Positions 7,746 to 18,264 are shown, counted from the first letter of the stretch. The stretch: 44,319 nt of DNA from Phycisphaerae bacterium (GCA_022072085.1 JAJVII010000023.1:1-44319), one strand, 5' to 3'. Numbers and translations are program-made. The notes: generated from the letters alone by a model not told the origin.

Positions 7746-10064
7746 ATGCAATTCGGACGCTTCAGTGCCGACCGCAGCGAATACATCGTCTCCCGCTTCG
7801 ACACGCCGCGGCCGTGGCTGAACTGCATTCACAACGATGCTTACGGCATGTTCCTCTCGCAGACCGGGTTCGGCTACTCGTTCTACCGCGACTCGATGGC
7901 CGTAAAGATCAACTACATCGACATCTTCGGCTACGTGCCCAGCCATCCGCAGACGGGCAAGTTCGTCTACCTGCACGACGCCGACGCCCGGCGCTGCTGG
8001 CCCGCGATGCCCCTTCACTCGGGCAAGGGTTACTCGGGCTATCGCTGTCGTCACGGCCAGGGTTACACGCGGATGTCAGCCCGGCGCAACGGCATCGAGG
8101 CCGAGCTGCTGTTTTTCGTCCCCGTCGGCCAGGATCCGGTCGAACTGTGGGAGGTGACGCTCCGCAACCGCAGCCCCCGCCCGCGGCGGATCGTCGCGTT
8201 CCCCTACCAGCAGTGGCAGCTCACCGCCCCGACGGGCATCACCGACACGCTGACCTACACGCGGGCCGACTGGCGAGCGGACCTCGGGGCCATCGTCGCC
8301 CGGCAGACCAACCCGACCTCGCCGCTGATGTACGACGCCTTTATGGCCGCCGACTTCGACGTCCAGGGCCACGATTGTTCCTGCGCCGCGTTCCTGGGCG
8401 AGTATGCAGCCCTCGACCAGCCGGTCGCTCCCGTGGCCGGCGCCTGCACGGGCTCTGGCGGCAGCGGCGAGCGGATCTGCGGGGCCCTGGCCCATGCTTT
8501 CGAAATCCCCCCCGGCGGCGAGGTCAGCTTCCGCGTGCTCACCGGCGTCAGCTTCGCCGACCCGGAGGTGCGCCAGCTCAAGCAGAAGTACCTCGGCCAG
8601 GCCGAGTCGGCGGCGGCATTCGCAGCCGTTACTGAATTCTGGGCTTCCATCCGCCGGCGTCTGACCTGCAAGACGCCCGACCCCGTTGTCAACCAGATGG
8701 CCAACAGTTGGGTCAAGCAGCAGAACTACCTGACCAGCCGATGGTGCCGCGGCGGCTACCGCGGCTATCGCGACGTGCTCCAGGACGTGATGGGCATCGC
8801 TCCGCTGGACGCCCCTTACGCCCGGCACTGGCTGATCGAGACCCTGCGGCGGCAATACGCCAACGGCCTGTGCGTCCGCGGATGGAACCCGATCTCCAAC
8901 AAGCTGGACAGCCGCCTGCACCGCGACTCGCCGATCTGGATTCCGCTGACGCTGTCGGCCATCCTGCGTGAGACAGGCGAGATGGCCCTGCTGGACGAGG
9001 CCGTCGGCTATCTCGACAGCGGCGAGGGGACGGTCTTCGACCACGCAATGGCCGGCATGAAGCGATTGCACGAGGAGCGGGCCGCCAACGGCCTGTGCCT
9101 GATCGGCGACGGCGACTGGAACGACTCCCTGGACGAAATCGCCCGCCGCGGCAAAGGCCAGTCCGTCTGGCTGACGATGGCCGCCGCTTATGGCATGGAC
9201 AGGCTGGCCGAGGTGGCCGCCGCCGGCGCCCGGAGCGAACAGGCAACTGCACTGCGGGCCTGGGCCGACGAAATGCGAGCCGCCGTCAACGCCCACGGCT
9301 GGGACGGCCGGTGGTACATCTATGCGATCACCGACGACGGCGAGCCCGTCGGCTCGGATGCGACGGCTGAGGGCAAGATTCACCTGAACGTCCAGACGTG
9401 GGCCATCTTCAGCGGCACGGCCACCGGGGATCGCCTGGCGTCCATCCTCAAGGTCATCGACGAGGAACTCGATACGCCCTTCGGGCCGGTGCTGATCCAC
9501 CCCGCCTACACGCGCTACACGCCGGGTATCGGCAAGGTGTCGGGCAAGAACCCGGGGCAGGCGGAGAACGGGCCGATCTACTCCCACGGCGTCGCATTCA
9601 AGATGCTCGCGGACTTCCACCTCGGCCGCGGCGACAAGGCGTTGGCCAGCTACCTGAAGGCCTGCCCCGCGTCGCAGCCGGACCCCGCTCGCTTCCAGGG
9701 CGAACCCTACGCGGCGTCGCGCTATCTGATCGGCCCGTCGTGCCCCCAGAGGTTCGGCGCGTCGCCCTACTCGTTCTTCACCGCCTGGGGCCCGTGGACG
9801 TTCCAACTTCTGTATGAGCGGATGCTGGGCGTGCGGCCGGATTTTGTCGGCCTGCACATCGACCCCTGCGTCCCGTCGGCCTGGACGCGCTTCGATGTCG
9901 TCCGGCCGTGGCGCGGCGCGACCTATCGCATCGCCGTGACCAACCCGGACGGCGTGCAGCGCGGCGTGAGGCGTGTGACCGTTGACGGCCAGCCGCTGGC
10001 CGGCGCCGTCGTTCCAGACTTCGCTGACGGCCGAGAACACCGCGTGGCGGTAAGGATGGGTTAG
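7746..10064 (+). CDS. GH94-type glycoside phosphorylase (cellobiose/chitobiose phosphorylase-like)
   Basis: A 772-residue protein with the glycosyltransferase-36/GH94 layout. An N-terminal beta-sandwich carries N-D-A-Y-G-M-F-L-S-Q-T-G-F-G-Y-S-F (about residues 30-50). An alpha/alpha-barrel follows, with RGYRDVLQD and G-D-W-N-D at about 456-460, where the family has its catalytic acid. A small C-terminal beta domain closes it. Members split beta-linked disaccharides with phosphate to give a sugar-1-phosphate and a free sugar. ATG 7746 is the right start because AAGGAGG precedes it; the frame is open further back but overlaps the divergent SDR gene. There is no signal peptide, so it is cytoplasmic. 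Which disaccharide it uses (cellobiose, chitobiose, laminaribiose or another) cannot be read here. Confidence 0.88.
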   Translation: MQFGRFSADRSEYIVSRFDTPRPWLNCIHNDAYGMFLSQTGFGYSFYRDSMAVKINYIDIFGYVPSHPQTGKFVYLHDADARRCWPAMPLHSGKGYSGYRCRHGQGYTRMSARRNGIEAELLFFVPVGQDPVELWEVTLRNRSPRPRRIVAFPYQQWQLTAPTGITDTLTYTRADWRADLGAIVARQTNPTSPLMYDAFMAADFDVQGHDCSCAAFLGEYAALDQPVAPVAGACTGSGGSGERICGALAHAFEIPPGGEVSFRVLTGVSFADPEVRQLKQKYLGQAESAAAFAAVTEFWASIRRRLTCKTPDPVVNQMANSWVKQQNYLTSRWCRGGYRGYRDVLQDVMGIAPLDAPYARHWLIETLRRQYANGLCVRGWNPISNKLDSRLHRDSPIWIPLTLSAILRETGEMALLDEAVGYLDSGEGTVFDHAMAGMKRLHEERAANGLCLIGDGDWNDSLDEIARRGKGQSVWLTMAAAYGMDRLAEVAAAGARSEQATALRAWADEMRAAVNAHGWDGRWYIYAITDDGEPVGSDATAEGKIHLNVQTWAIFSGTATGDRLASILKVIDEELDTPFGPVLIHPAYTRYTPGIGKVSGKNPGQAENGPIYSHGVAFKMLADFHLGRGDKALASYLKACPASQPDPARFQGEPYAASRYLIGPSCPQRFGASPYSFFTAWGPWTFQLLYERMLGVRPDFVGLHIDPCVPSAWTRFDVVRPWRGATYRIAVTNPDGVQRGVRRVTVDGQPLAGAVVPDFADGREHRVAVRMG

Positions 10065-10109
10065 ATTTGACCGCGCGGCCGCTTGTCGCTAGAGTGTTCC
10101 CCTGCCCCC

Positions 10110-10197
10110 GGAGAGGTGACCGAGTGGCCGAAGGTGCAGCACTGGAAATGCTGTGTACTCCAAAAGGGTACCGCGGGTTCGAATCCCGCCCTCTCCG
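10110..10197 (+). tRNA. tRNA-Ser (anticodon GGA)
   Basis: The acceptor stem GGAGAGG (10110-10116) pairs with CCTCTCC (10190-10196), with G73 following. The anticodon loop CTGGAAA gives GGA. A long variable arm, typical of serine tRNA, and the GGTTCGAATCC T-arm are present. CCA is not encoded. Confidence 0.95.
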
Positions 10198-10262
10198 TTA
10201 ACCGGCCCTGCCGCCGAGTCGGCTTGGCCGTCCTGCCGCCGCCCGCCTGCAAGGAGGCGCCG

Positions 10263-12326
10263 ATGAGCAAGCCCCACCGCCCGTGGTGGCGCGACGAGGG
10301 CATCCTCGACCTGGACCACCAGCACGAGCCGCTGGCATTCATCTATCGGCGCGGCGGCGGCCTGGAGCCCGCCGCCCTGGAGGCCCGCACCGACCGCCAG
10401 TTTAGCGAGCAATGGGTCAAGGAGCACGCCCTCTGGGGCAACTTCCTGGAGACCTGCTTCTTCAAGGGCTTCGGCCTGGAGTTCGAAGCCGAGGAGATGG
10501 CCCGAACGAAGCGGTTCATCGAGCACTGCCACCGCTACGGCCTGCGCGTCGGCGTCTACACGCAATGGGGCAGCCTGTTCAACGAGACATTTTTCCAGGA
10601 AGTGCCGCAGGCTCGAGAGTGGGTCCAGATCGGCGTTGACGGGCGGCCGATCGAGTACGAGGACCGCGTCAACCAGTACTACCGCTGGCGCGGCTGCCCG
10701 GGCAACCCCGACTTCCTCGACTACATCCGCAAGGTCGTCCGCGTCGCCATCGACGAGTTCAACGTCGACGTCGTCTACTTCGACAACATGTGCCTGTTCG
10801 AGTATCACGACACGCTCTGTTACTGCGAGCACTGCCAGCGCGGATTCCGCGAACATCTGGCCGCGCAGTATCCCGACCCCGCCGAACTGTTCCGCCGCAT
10901 GGGCCTGCGCGACGTGCGCGGCGTCTACTGCCCGCCGCTTCGCCCGTGGAGACAGCACACCGAGCAGTTCTTTCCGCTCAAGGACCCGATGATCCAGGAG
11001 TTCGTCGAGTTCCGCTGCCGCCAGTTCGCCGACGCGTGGCAGGCGATCTACGAGTTCATCCAGTCGGTCAACCCGTCGGTCGGGCTGATGGGCAACCCGA
11101 GTTTTCCGCGCAAGTACAACGAACGGCTGACCGGGGCCATCGACCTGTGGATGCTGCGGCGGACCCCGGCGATCTACTACATGGAGAACGCTGTCCGCAA
11201 TATCGGCGTCCGCAACGGAGCTGTGGTCTCCAATATTCGCGGCTACCGCTATGGCCGAGCCCTGGGCGAGAACGTCACGTTCGTGCCGTGCGGCGGGTCA
11301 GCAGTGCCCGGCCTGACGCTGGCCGAGTGCCTGGCGTTCAACGACGGCCGCGGCAAGACCGGCTGCAACCCCGAAACCGACGGACCCATGCTCGAGTTCT
11401 ACCACGCCCATCGCGAAGAGTTCTATCGCGACGTCGCACCGGCGGCCGAGGTGGCCGTCCTTCGGCACGACGTCTCGCTGACCTGGCGATGGCACGAGGC
11501 GTTCACCGTGATGGAACTGGCCCAGCAGCAACTGCTGGCTGCCGGCATCCCCTGGATGCCGATCTGGGAGCACCAACTCGATGCCGCGACACTGAGCGGC
11601 TTCAAGGCGCTCGTCGTGCCCGGCTGCGCCTGCGTCAGCCGCGAGCAGGCCGACTCGATTGCCCGGTTCGCCAACGCCGGCGGCGGCGTAGTGGTTCTGG
11701 AGAACGCCGGCACGTGGGACGAGTGCCATCGCATGATCGAGCGATGGCGGTTCGCCGACCTGTTCGGTCTGCCGGCCGATCACCCGATGTCGGGGGTTGA
11801 CTACGTCGACCGCGGCAACTTCACGACGTTTGCCCGCGCCGCCAGGCCGATCAAAGCTACTGTCGGCAGCGGCCGGGCAATCTACCTGCCGCAGATCCGC
11901 CACACGCGGGAGCCCGTGCTCACTTACGCCGAAATCGGAGGCTACGACAGCTTCATGCACCTGCGGCTGGGGCGGAACTGGCGCGCCCTGCCGCGGGCCG
12001 TGGGCGAGGCGGCCGGCGGGCTGACCGTCACGGTCCAGGGCCCGGCAACGCTGGCGGCCGAACTGCTGGCCAAGGACGGTGGGCGGCTGCTGCTGCACCT
12101 CGTCAACTACGATCGCAAGCCCGCGCCGGCCGGCGCGGTCGTCCGGCTCGGCCGCGGCGTGCGGGTGACAGAGGCGATGCTCTACACGCTGCCGCGCGGC
12201 GGCAACGCCGGCAAACGGCTGGCCGTCGTCGGCGGCAAGGGACGCAACGCGGACAGTCTGATCCGCCTGCCGGCCATTCAGCGATATGCCCTTGCGGTCC
12301 TGGACCGGAAAGGTGCCCGCAAGTGA
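10263..12326 (+). CDS. TIM-barrel glycosidase-like protein with GH42-type trimerisation domain
   Basis: A 687-residue protein whose first half looks like a TIM barrel: [11 protein letters not shown], then [14 protein letters not shown], where an acidic residue sits at a strand end as in glycosidases. A Cys-rich C-Y-C-E-H-C follows. The second half (about 390-560) resembles the beta-galactosidase trimerisation domain, a glutamine-amidotransferase-like fold, with [19 protein letters not shown] and a G-G-G-V-V-V-L-E pattern. No signal peptide. I prefer ATG 10263, preceded by AAGGAGG. Earlier in-frame ATGs, back to 10083, fall in or before the tRNA-Ser gene. The stop overlaps the GTG start of msrB, so the two are translationally linked. 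A role in sugar breakdown is inferred; the family is unassigned. Confidence 0.65.
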   Translation: MSKPHRPWWRDEGILDLDHQHEPLAFIYRRGGGLEPAALEARTDRQFSEQWVKEHALWGNFLETCFFKGFGLEFEAEEMARTKRFIEHCHRYGLRVGVYTQWGSLFNETFFQEVPQAREWVQIGVDGRPIEYEDRVNQYYRWRGCPGNPDFLDYIRKVVRVAIDEFNVDVVYFDNMCLFEYHDTLCYCEHCQRGFREHLAAQYPDPAELFRRMGLRDVRGVYCPPLRPWRQHTEQFFPLKDPMIQEFVEFRCRQFADAWQAIYEFIQSVNPSVGLMGNPSFPRKYNERLTGAIDLWMLRRTPAIYYMENAVRNIGVRNGAVVSNIRGYRYGRALGENVTFVPCGGSAVPGLTLAECLAFNDGRGKTGCNPETDGPMLEFYHAHREEFYRDVAPAAEVAVLRHDVSLTWRWHEAFTVMELAQQQLLAAGIPWMPIWEHQLDAATLSGFKALVVPGCACVSREQADSIARFANAGGGVVVLENAGTWDECHRMIERWRFADLFGLPADHPMSGVDYVDRGNFTTFARAARPIKATVGSGRAIYLPQIRHTREPVLTYAEIGGYDSFMHLRLGRNWRALPRAVGEAAGGLTVTVQGPATLAAELLAKDGGRLLLHLVNYDRKPAPAGAVVRLGRGVRVTEAMLYTLPRGGNAGKRLAVVGGKGRNADSLIRLPAIQRYALAVLDRKGARK

Positions 12327-12730
12327 GCGAGGCGGATTACGAGGACACGCGAAGCGAACAGCAGTGGCAGGCCGACCTGACCCCTGAACAGTTTCGCATC
12401 CTCCGCAAGAGGGGGACCGAGCGGGCCTTCACCGGGCAATACTGGGACGAGCACGCTTCAGGCAGCTACGTCTGCGCCGGCTGCGGCCAGCCGCTCTTTG
12501 CCAGCGACGCGAAGTTCAACTCCGGCACCGGCTGGCCGAGCTTCTCCCAGCCCAGCAACAACGACGCCGTCGCCGAGCACACCGACAGTTCGCACGGCAT
12601 GGTGCGGACGGAAGTGGTGTGCAGTCGGTGCGGCGGCCACCTGGGACACGTCTTCGACGACGGCCCGCCGCCCGCGGGCAAGCGATACTGCATCAACTCG
12701 GCGTCGCTCAAGCTGGTCGCGCCCAAGTAG
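12323..12730 (+). CDS. msrB: peptide-methionine (R)-S-oxide reductase MsrB
   Basis: A 135-residue MsrB, which reduces the R-sulfoxide of methionine in proteins using thioredoxin. It shows two zinc-binding CxxC pairs (CAGC and CSRC), the G-T-G-W-P-S-F substrate loop, [11 protein letters not shown] and the catalytic Cys in R-Y-C-I-N-S. The length is standard for a single-domain MsrB. The start is GTG at 12323, overlapping the TGA of the previous gene in GTGA, which argues for coupled translation. It is a housekeeping repair enzyme with no obvious link to the sugar genes apart from shared transcription. Confidence 0.96.
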   Translation: MSEADYEDTRSEQQWQADLTPEQFRILRKRGTERAFTGQYWDEHASGSYVCAGCGQPLFASDAKFNSGTGWPSFSQPSNNDAVAEHTDSSHGMVRTEVVCSRCGGHLGHVFDDGPPPAGKRYCINSASLKLVAPK

Positions 12731-13013
12731 CCGGTCGGCAATCCGCCACTTGCATCCAATACCCCCGCCCACGAGGCGACTCGGCCGCTCCTTGTTTTTG
12801 CGGATTTTGGTGGAATTCCTTAAATCCCCCCTCCCTCTGCCCGATAGATCAACTGGGAGACTTCAGCGCCTGGGGTGGGACCCGGGGGACCGAACATCGT
12901 TCGTGCTGGATCGGCGCCAAAGTCCCAAGGCTCGTGCGAGCCCGGGCTATGCCGCTGCACCCGATGCAATGCGGCCCCGAACGCTCCAGGCCCCGACCCT
13001 GGAGAGGTGTGTC

Positions 13014-15344
13014 ATGGCGGGTACACGACTGAAAGTCCTCCTGGTCAGCGACCTGGAGGCGACGATCGGCCGGGTCAGTTCGGCAGTTCCCGACTGGCCT
13101 GACATTGCACTTCAAACCGTAGCCGAGAGCTGCTCGGCCCCTGACGGCTGCGACGGCGGGCCGCCGGACGCAGTGCTTGTGGACGTGACAGGCGGCAGAA
13201 CCGACGCGTTGCGGCGGCTGGCCGGTCGCTGGCCTGGGGCTCCTGTCATCGCCCTCTCGGGGTCAGATGACCCGGGCTTCGCCGGCGACTGCCTTTCCCT
13301 GGGCGCCCAGGACATCCTTCCGCTCACGCCGCGAGGTCTGGCCAGGCTCGGACCCGTCATCGAGCAAGCCATCCTGCGCAGCCAGGCCGCCGAATGCGCT
13401 GTCGTTGCCGAATCGTCCGGCCTGACGCCTGTCGCCGGTCACCCGGAGGAGTTCCGCACGCTCTTCGAGGCGGCGCCCGCGCTGATCGTGCAGATCGACC
13501 TGGACGGCCGACTGCTTGCGGTGAACCGGCAGTGCCATTCCCTCCTGGGCTATCGTCCGGAAGAGGTCGTCGGGCGGCGGTTCCAGGACCTCGGCATCAT
13601 CGCGCCCGAGGACGCTCCGACAACCCTTCGGCTGCTGGCTGAGGCGGTTGACGGCCGGTTCCTCCACGATCCCTTCCAACTGCGACTGATCCACGCCGAC
13701 GGCCATCCGGTCGAGGTTGAGGCGGCCGCCAGTGGACTGCACTGCGCCGGACGTCTGACGGGCATTCTGGCGGTCGTTCACGACATCGGCGCCCGCAAGC
13801 AGGCCGAGGCCGAACGGGCCCGATTGCAGGCCGCCATCGAACAGTCCGACGAGTGCGTCGTCATCACCGACGCCCAGGGCGTGATCCAGTACGTGAATCC
13901 GGCGTTTGAGCGGATCACCGGCCATTCCCGCGAGGAGGCCATCGGCGCCAAGCCAAGCGTCCTCAAGAGCGGATACCACGACGAGGCGTTCTACTGCCAG
14001 CTCTGGCGAACCATCACCAGCGGACGAACCTGGCATGGCCAGTTCGTCAACCGCCGCAAGGACGGGACGCTGTATCAGGAGGTCGCCAACATCTCGCCGA
14101 TCCGCGACGCGGACGGCCAGATCGCCAGCTTCGTCGCCGTCAAGCGCGACATCAGCCAGGAAGTCGCCCTCGAAGCGCAACTTCGTCAGGCCCAGAAACT
14201 CGAGGCCGTCGGCGAACTGGCCGGCGGCATCGCCCACGACTTCAATAACCTGCTCACGGGCATCGGCGGATACGCCCAGATCGCCGCTGACCAACTCCCG
14301 CCCGATCACCCGGTGGTCGGGGAACTGCGCGAGATCAGCGGCTTCGTCGACCGGGCAGCCGCCATGACCCGCCAGTTGCTCGCGTTCAGCCGCAAGCAGA
14401 CCCTCGAACCGGTTCCGCTGAACCTGGACAACCTGATCGGCGGCGTGGCCAAGATGATCCAGCGGATGATCGGCGAAGACATCCAACTGGAGGTCCGCGG
14501 CACCGAAGGGCTGGCCAGCGTCCAGGCCGACCGGTCACAGATCGAGCAGGTTCTGCTCAACCTGGCCGTCAACGCCCGCGATGCCATGGCTGGCGGCGGT
14601 CGGCTGATCATCGAGACGGCCAACACCTCTCTGGACGACGAGTATGCCCGCGCCCACGTCGGCGTGACGCCCGGCGACTACGTGATGATCGCCGTCAGCG
14701 ACACCGGCTGCGGCATGGACGCCGCGACGCGGGCGCGCATCTTCGAGCCCTTCTTCACGACCAAGCCGGTCGGGCGCGGAACCGGCCTGGGGCTCTCGAC
14801 GGCCTACGGCATCATCAGGCAACATGGCGGGAACATCTGGGTCTACAGCGAGGTCGGCCGGGGGACGACCTTCAGAGTTTACCTGCCCATGGTGGCGGCG
14901 CAGGCCACGGACCTCCAGCTCAAGCCCGAGAGCGGCGAAGTCCCCCGCGGCAACGAGAACATCCTGCTGGTGGAGGACGAAGAGGCCGTGCGGGCCCTCG
15001 TGCAGCGGCTGCTGACGCACCATGGCTACACCGTGCTGGCAGCCGACACGCCCGAGGAGGCGATGGAACTCTTCCGCTGCTACTACGACCGGATCGACCT
15101 GTTGCTGACGGACGTGGTCATGCCGGGGATGAACGGCAAACAGCTCTACAATCTGCTCTGCCGCGAACTGCCGGACCTGAAAGTGCTCTACATGTCGGGC
15201 TACACCGACCGGGCCATCGCCTGCCACGGCGAACTGGACGCCGGCATTGTTCTGCTGCAAAAGCCCTTCTCGCCCGACGGTCTGGCCCGAAAGGTCCGCG
15301 AGGCGCTCGACGGCGACCGCCAGCGGCAGGCGATGTCCGCATAA
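13014..15344 (+). CDS. hybrid sensor histidine kinase (pseudo-receiver, two PAS, HisKA, HATPase, REC)
   Basis: A 776-residue soluble hybrid kinase. Residues 1-120 look like a receiver domain that keeps an Asp (VLVDVT) but lacks the usual N-terminal acidic pair. Two PAS domains follow (about 145-265 and 270-395; [13 protein letters not shown]). Next come the HisKA H-box G-G-I-A-H-D-F-N-N with phosphorylated His408, and the ATPase with [16 protein letters not shown] and G-T-G-L-G-L-S. A C-terminal receiver has phospho-acceptor Asp700 in [12 protein letters not shown]. No membrane segments are seen, so it senses an internal signal. ATG 13014 has GGAGAGG upstream. No separate response regulator gene is next to it; it is convergent with the DUF1571 gene, seven bases away. 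The cognate output is unknown. Confidence 0.92.
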   Translation: MAGTRLKVLLVSDLEATIGRVSSAVPDWPDIALQTVAESCSAPDGCDGGPPDAVLVDVTGGRTDALRRLAGRWPGAPVIALSGSDDPGFAGDCLSLGAQDILPLTPRGLARLGPVIEQAILRSQAAECAVVAESSGLTPVAGHPEEFRTLFEAAPALIVQIDLDGRLLAVNRQCHSLLGYRPEEVVGRRFQDLGIIAPEDAPTTLRLLAEAVDGRFLHDPFQLRLIHADGHPVEVEAAASGLHCAGRLTGILAVVHDIGARKQAEAERARLQAAIEQSDECVVITDAQGVIQYVNPAFERITGHSREEAIGAKPSVLKSGYHDEAFYCQLWRTITSGRTWHGQFVNRRKDGTLYQEVANISPIRDADGQIASFVAVKRDISQEVALEAQLRQAQKLEAVGELAGGIAHDFNNLLTGIGGYAQIAADQLPPDHPVVGELREISGFVDRAAAMTRQLLAFSRKQTLEPVPLNLDNLIGGVAKMIQRMIGEDIQLEVRGTEGLASVQADRSQIEQVLLNLAVNARDAMAGGGRLIIETANTSLDDEYARAHVGVTPGDYVMIAVSDTGCGMDAATRARIFEPFFTTKPVGRGTGLGLSTAYGIIRQHGGNIWVYSEVGRGTTFRVYLPMVAAQATDLQLKPESGEVPRGNENILLVEDEEAVRALVQRLLTHHGYTVLAADTPEEAMELFRCYYDRIDLLLTDVVMPGMNGKQLYNLLCRELPDLKVLYMSGYTDRAIACHGELDAGIVLLQKPFSPDGLARKVREALDGDRQRQAMSA

Positions 15345-15350
15345 GCCAGC

Positions 15351-16154
15351 CTACTTCAGGCCGGTCTTCTCCAGCGAGAAGTTCGCGTCGGTCAGCCCTG
15401 CGTTGAACTTCACGTCGACGAACTTGTAGCGTCCCCGGGCCACGCCGGCGGCGTCCCACGTCTCGACGTAGAGCGGCAGCAGCCACTGGCGATCGATGTA
15501 GAGTTTCAGGTGCGGGTTGTCGAAGCGCCCGCTCGGTTTGGCTTCGGCGATGAAGCTCTCGACGACCAGCGTGTCGCGGTCTCCCACCTTGGCGCTGCCG
15601 TTGACCTTGAACTTGAGGATCCTGTCGGTCTCGGCCGTCTTGAACGCCGCCACCATTCGGCCGACGCTCCGCTTGAAGCCGAACTCGTCGATGAACCGCA
15701 GCGTCTTGGCGCGGGCCAGGGCGCTGCGCGGCTCGGCCCACACGTTCAGGGGAATCAGCCCGGAGGTCCGCACCCGCATCCGGTTGTCCCACTTGCCCTC
15801 GACATAGAGGGCCTTGCTGGCGCCGTTGGGGTTCTCCACGGTCTCGGTGTAAACCGAGAAGGGGCTGTCCTTGAACCAGCAGAGCACCTTCTGCTCGTCG
15901 CCGAACGAACCGGCCGGGTCGAGGCGCTCCTGCTTGTAGAGCGTGCAGGTGTAGTCCTTCACGTTGGCGTCATACCACTTCAGGCCGTCAGCCAGCACGC
16001 CCAGCGGGTCCTGGCTGAACCGCTTGGCCAGGGGGTCATTGGCCGCCGCGGGGCTGACCTCCACGATCTCGGAAATGTTCTTCCCCTCGCACCCGCCCAG
16101 CAGCAGGGCCCCCGCCAGAACGCCGACAGCCGTCATTGCCCATGTCGCCTTCAC
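15351..16154 (-). CDS. DUF1571 family lipoprotein
   Basis: A lipoprotein of the DUF1571 family, common in planctomycetes and of unknown function. The fold is probably a beta-barrel related to LolA/outer-membrane lipid-carrier proteins. The core has DYTCTLYKQER, then FKDSPFSVYTETVENPNGA and a C-terminal L-P-L-Y-V-E-T-W. With the GTG start at 16154 the signal peptide is ideal: Lys2, a hydrophobic run and the lipobox L-L-G-G-C at position 22. The GTG has GAGGAG six bases upstream, whereas the in-frame ATG at 16160 is abutted by that same site; an ATG at 16184 is also possible. The protein is expected at an outer-membrane or periplasmic face. Confidence 0.85.
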   Translation of the reverse strand: MKATWAMTAVGVLAGALLLGGCEGKNISEIVEVSPAAANDPLAKRFSQDPLGVLADGLKWYDANVKDYTCTLYKQERLDPAGSFGDEQKVLCWFKDSPFSVYTETVENPNGASKALYVEGKWDNRMRVRTSGLIPLNVWAEPRSALARAKTLRFIDEFGFKRSVGRMVAAFKTAETDRILKFKVNGSAKVGDRDTLVVESFIAEAKPSGRFDNPHLKLYIDRQWLLPLYVETWDAAGVARGRYKFVDVKFNAGLTDANFSLEKTGLK

Positions 16155-16204
16155 TTGCATCTCCTCGTGTTCCACCCCAGGCAATCATCATAGTCCGCAC
16201 CAAC

Positions 16205-16236
16205 AAAAAGGGCCCGTGCGTTTCGCCGCACGGGCC
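16205..16236 (-). terminator. rho-independent terminator of the zinc-ribbon gene
   Basis: Arms 16211-16220 (GGCCCGTGCG) and 16227-16236 are exact complements. On the minus strand the stem is followed by CTTTTTG, a proper U-tract. It lies 20 bases after the stop of the gene ending at 16256. Confidence 0.8.
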
Positions 16237-16255
16237 TGTCCTGTCATTTGGCCGA

Positions 16256-16510
16256 TCACCCGCTGATCGGGAAGATCCGCCGCGGGATTACAAACCGCTC
16301 CCAACTGCACCCGCGGCACTTGGGACAGCGCCCGTCCGCGGGAATCTTTGCAATGGGCGGCTCATAGCCGCAATAATGGCACATCACGGTCACCTGGTTG
16401 GCCGGCGGCTCAAGGGGCTGCGTCGTCGGCCGGTGCGTCCGGGTCGCCCTTTGGAGGCGAGCGGAGCGCAAGGAGCGTTGCAGCTTGACTTCACCAGCTC
16501 GGGACTTCAT
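16256..16510 (-). CDS. small zinc-ribbon protein
   Basis: An 84-residue protein with a basic N-terminal half (KLQRSLRSARLQRATRTHR) and a C-terminal zinc ribbon: C44-x2-C47 in MCHYCGY, and C62-x2-C65 in RCPKCRG with a further Cys68. The start ATG at 16510 has AAGGAG five bases upstream, which favours the longer form over an internal ATG at residue 43. It has its own terminator, so it is a monocistronic gene. No function can be named; proteins of this type bind nucleic acid or act as metal-site adaptors. Confidence 0.65.
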   Translation of the reverse strand: MKSRAGEVKLQRSLRSARLQRATRTHRPTTQPLEPPANQVTVMCHYCGYEPPIAKIPADGRCPKCRGCSWERFVIPRRIFPISG

Positions 16511-16914
16511 AGCCGCTCCTTTCTGCTCTCGCCATTGAAGGAATCCCTGTTCCGACGTCGCGTATCGTTATGTATGGACGCCTGAAACAACCAAACGTTT
16601 GGGAAAACAGCCGGAAACTTTGGGGATTCCATCTACTGGAGCGCCGCGGTTGCATGCCGGGCATGGCCCTCCCAAATCAAGGTTCCTCCCCTACTTATGA
16701 ATTATGGCACAAAACCGGGCTCTGTCCAGAATTTCCCGCAGTCCCGGCGTTTCCACCCAATTCACACACGCCCGCACAGGTCCGCCAGGGGCTCGCCCGG
16801 ACGCTTCAGCCATCACTTCTATCGGTTCATGAGTGGATTCGGGCCCAGCTATTCCCCCGACTTGACCCAGGCAGCCCCCGCCCCGCTTCCCCGGCGCCCG
16901 CAGCGCCGCTGCGA
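16511..16914. other. 404-base stretch without a recognised gene
   Basis: This stretch lies between the zinc-ribbon gene start and the end of the MFS gene. Long open frames cross it on both strands, but they are compositional shadows of the MFS gene extending out of frame. It must contain the promoter of the zinc-ribbon gene; I see no clear -35/-10 pair, RNA gene or strong hairpin. Confidence 0.5.
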
Positions 16915-18264
16915 CTATCCCGGCCGCGAGCTTGTCCCGTCGCCCGCCGACATCAGACCCGGGGCGGTCATCGGACTGAGCCCCTTGGCCTCGTACATCG
17001 GGCGGACCTGCATGCGGATATTCGCCAGGCGGCCGGCGAACCAGAGCGAGCAGATCAGGCAGCCGACCCCGCAGCCAGTGATCGTCCAACTCATCCCCAC
17101 CCTGTGAGCCAGCGCCCCGCTGGTCAGGGCGCCGATCGGGATCATCCCGAAGAATGCCATCGTGAACAGGCCCATCACACGCCCGCGCTTGTCGTCGTCC
17201 ACGATCGACTGGAGCACCGTGTTGCCCGAGGCCATCATCAGCATGTTGGACAGGCCGAAGCAGGCCATCAGCGGCAGGCTCAGCCAGAGCCGCTGCGACC
17301 AGGCAAAGCCGATCATCGCCAGCCCGACGACGAACGCCGCCGCCGCGATTACCCGGTCCAGGCCATGTACTGTCGCCCGGCTGGCCAGGTAGAGCGCCCC
17401 GCACAGCGCCCCCACCCCCGAAGCCGAATAGAGCCAGCCCAGAACCATCGGCCCGCCGCTGAGCACTTTGTCGGCATACGCCGGCACCAGCGTTCCCAGC
17501 GCCGTCGTCATCATGCTGGACAGGCCGATCAGAATCAGCAGCGTCCGGATGGGCCCGAAGCCCAGGGCGTAGCGGAACCCGTCGCCCAGCCGATGGAGCC
17601 AGTGCGGCTGCCGCCCGCGGGGCACGTCGGTCGGCAAACGCATCGCCAGCAGCGACGCGATCACCGCCAGGTAGCTCACCCCGTCCGCCAGGAAGCAGTA
17701 GCCCGCCCCGGCCGTTGCAATCAGCAGCCCGCCCAGCGAAGGGCCGATCAGCCGGGCCATGTGAACCATCGAACTGTTCAGGGCGATGGCGTTGGGCAGG
17801 TCCTCCCGACTCTGAACCATCTCGACGATGAACGTCTGGCGGCACGCCCGCGCGACCACGTCCACCAGCCCCTGCACGACCGCCAGGCCGACAAGCTGCC
17901 AGACCCGGATGACGTGCCCGATCGCCAGGCCCGCCAGCATGAGCGAGACCAGCGACGAAAGAACCTGCGTCCAGACCAGCAGCTTGCGTCGGCTGACGCT
18001 GTCGATCAACACCCCCGCGAAGGCCCCCAGCAGCAGCGTCGGAATCTGTCCTGCGAACCCCACCACGCCCAGCACGAGGAAGGACTTGGACAGTTCCCAC
18101 GCCAGCCAGTTGATGCCGATTCGAGTCATCCACGTGCCGATGACCGAAACGCTCTGGCCCGCAAAGTAAAGTTTGTAGTTCCGCCCGCGCAGCGCGCGGT
18201 AGATGAACCGCAAGCCCCCTCTGCCCGGGGCGATCGGGCTTCCAGATTCACCGGGCCGGGTCAT
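16915..18264 (-). CDS. MFS transporter (EntS/MFS_3-like exporter)
   Basis: A 449-residue major facilitator with 12 predicted membrane helices. The N-terminal half has F-A-G-Q-S-V-S-V-I-G-T-W-M (about 35-47), typical of the EntS/MFS_3 branch, and the A-like motif GVLIDSVSRRKLL between helices 2 and 3. The second half has DDKRGRVMGLFTMAFFG. Members export siderophores or drugs in exchange for protons. The gene starts 105 bases after the stop of thiC on the same strand, so it could be read from the thiC promoter. The substrate is unknown; thiamine-related export would be speculation. Confidence 0.88.
   Translation of the reverse strand: MTRPGESGSPIAPGRGGLRFIYRALRGRNYKLYFAGQSVSVIGTWMTRIGINWLAWELSKSFLVLGVVGFAGQIPTLLLGAFAGVLIDSVSRRKLLVWTQVLSSLVSLMLAGLAIGHVIRVWQLVGLAVVQGLVDVVARACRQTFIVEMVQSREDLPNAIALNSSMVHMARLIGPSLGGLLIATAGAGYCFLADGVSYLAVIASLLAMRLPTDVPRGRQPHWLHRLGDGFRYALGFGPIRTLLILIGLSSMMTTALGTLVPAYADKVLSGGPMVLGWLYSASGVGALCGALYLASRATVHGLDRVIAAAAFVVGLAMIGFAWSQRLWLSLPLMACFGLSNMLMMASGNTVLQSIVDDDKRGRVMGLFTMAFFGMIPIGALTSGALAHRVGMSWTITGCGVGCLICSLWFAGRLANIRMQVRPMYEAKGLSPMTAPGLMSAGDGTSSRPG

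Noticed and set aside
8076-10040. 654-codon frame antisense to the GH94 gene
   Set aside because: Composition is that of a GC-rich shadow and the GH94 call on the other strand is firm.
16691-18133. 480-codon minus-strand frame overlapping the MFS gene
   Set aside because: It lacks hydrophobic segments and overlaps a clear 12-helix transporter in another frame.
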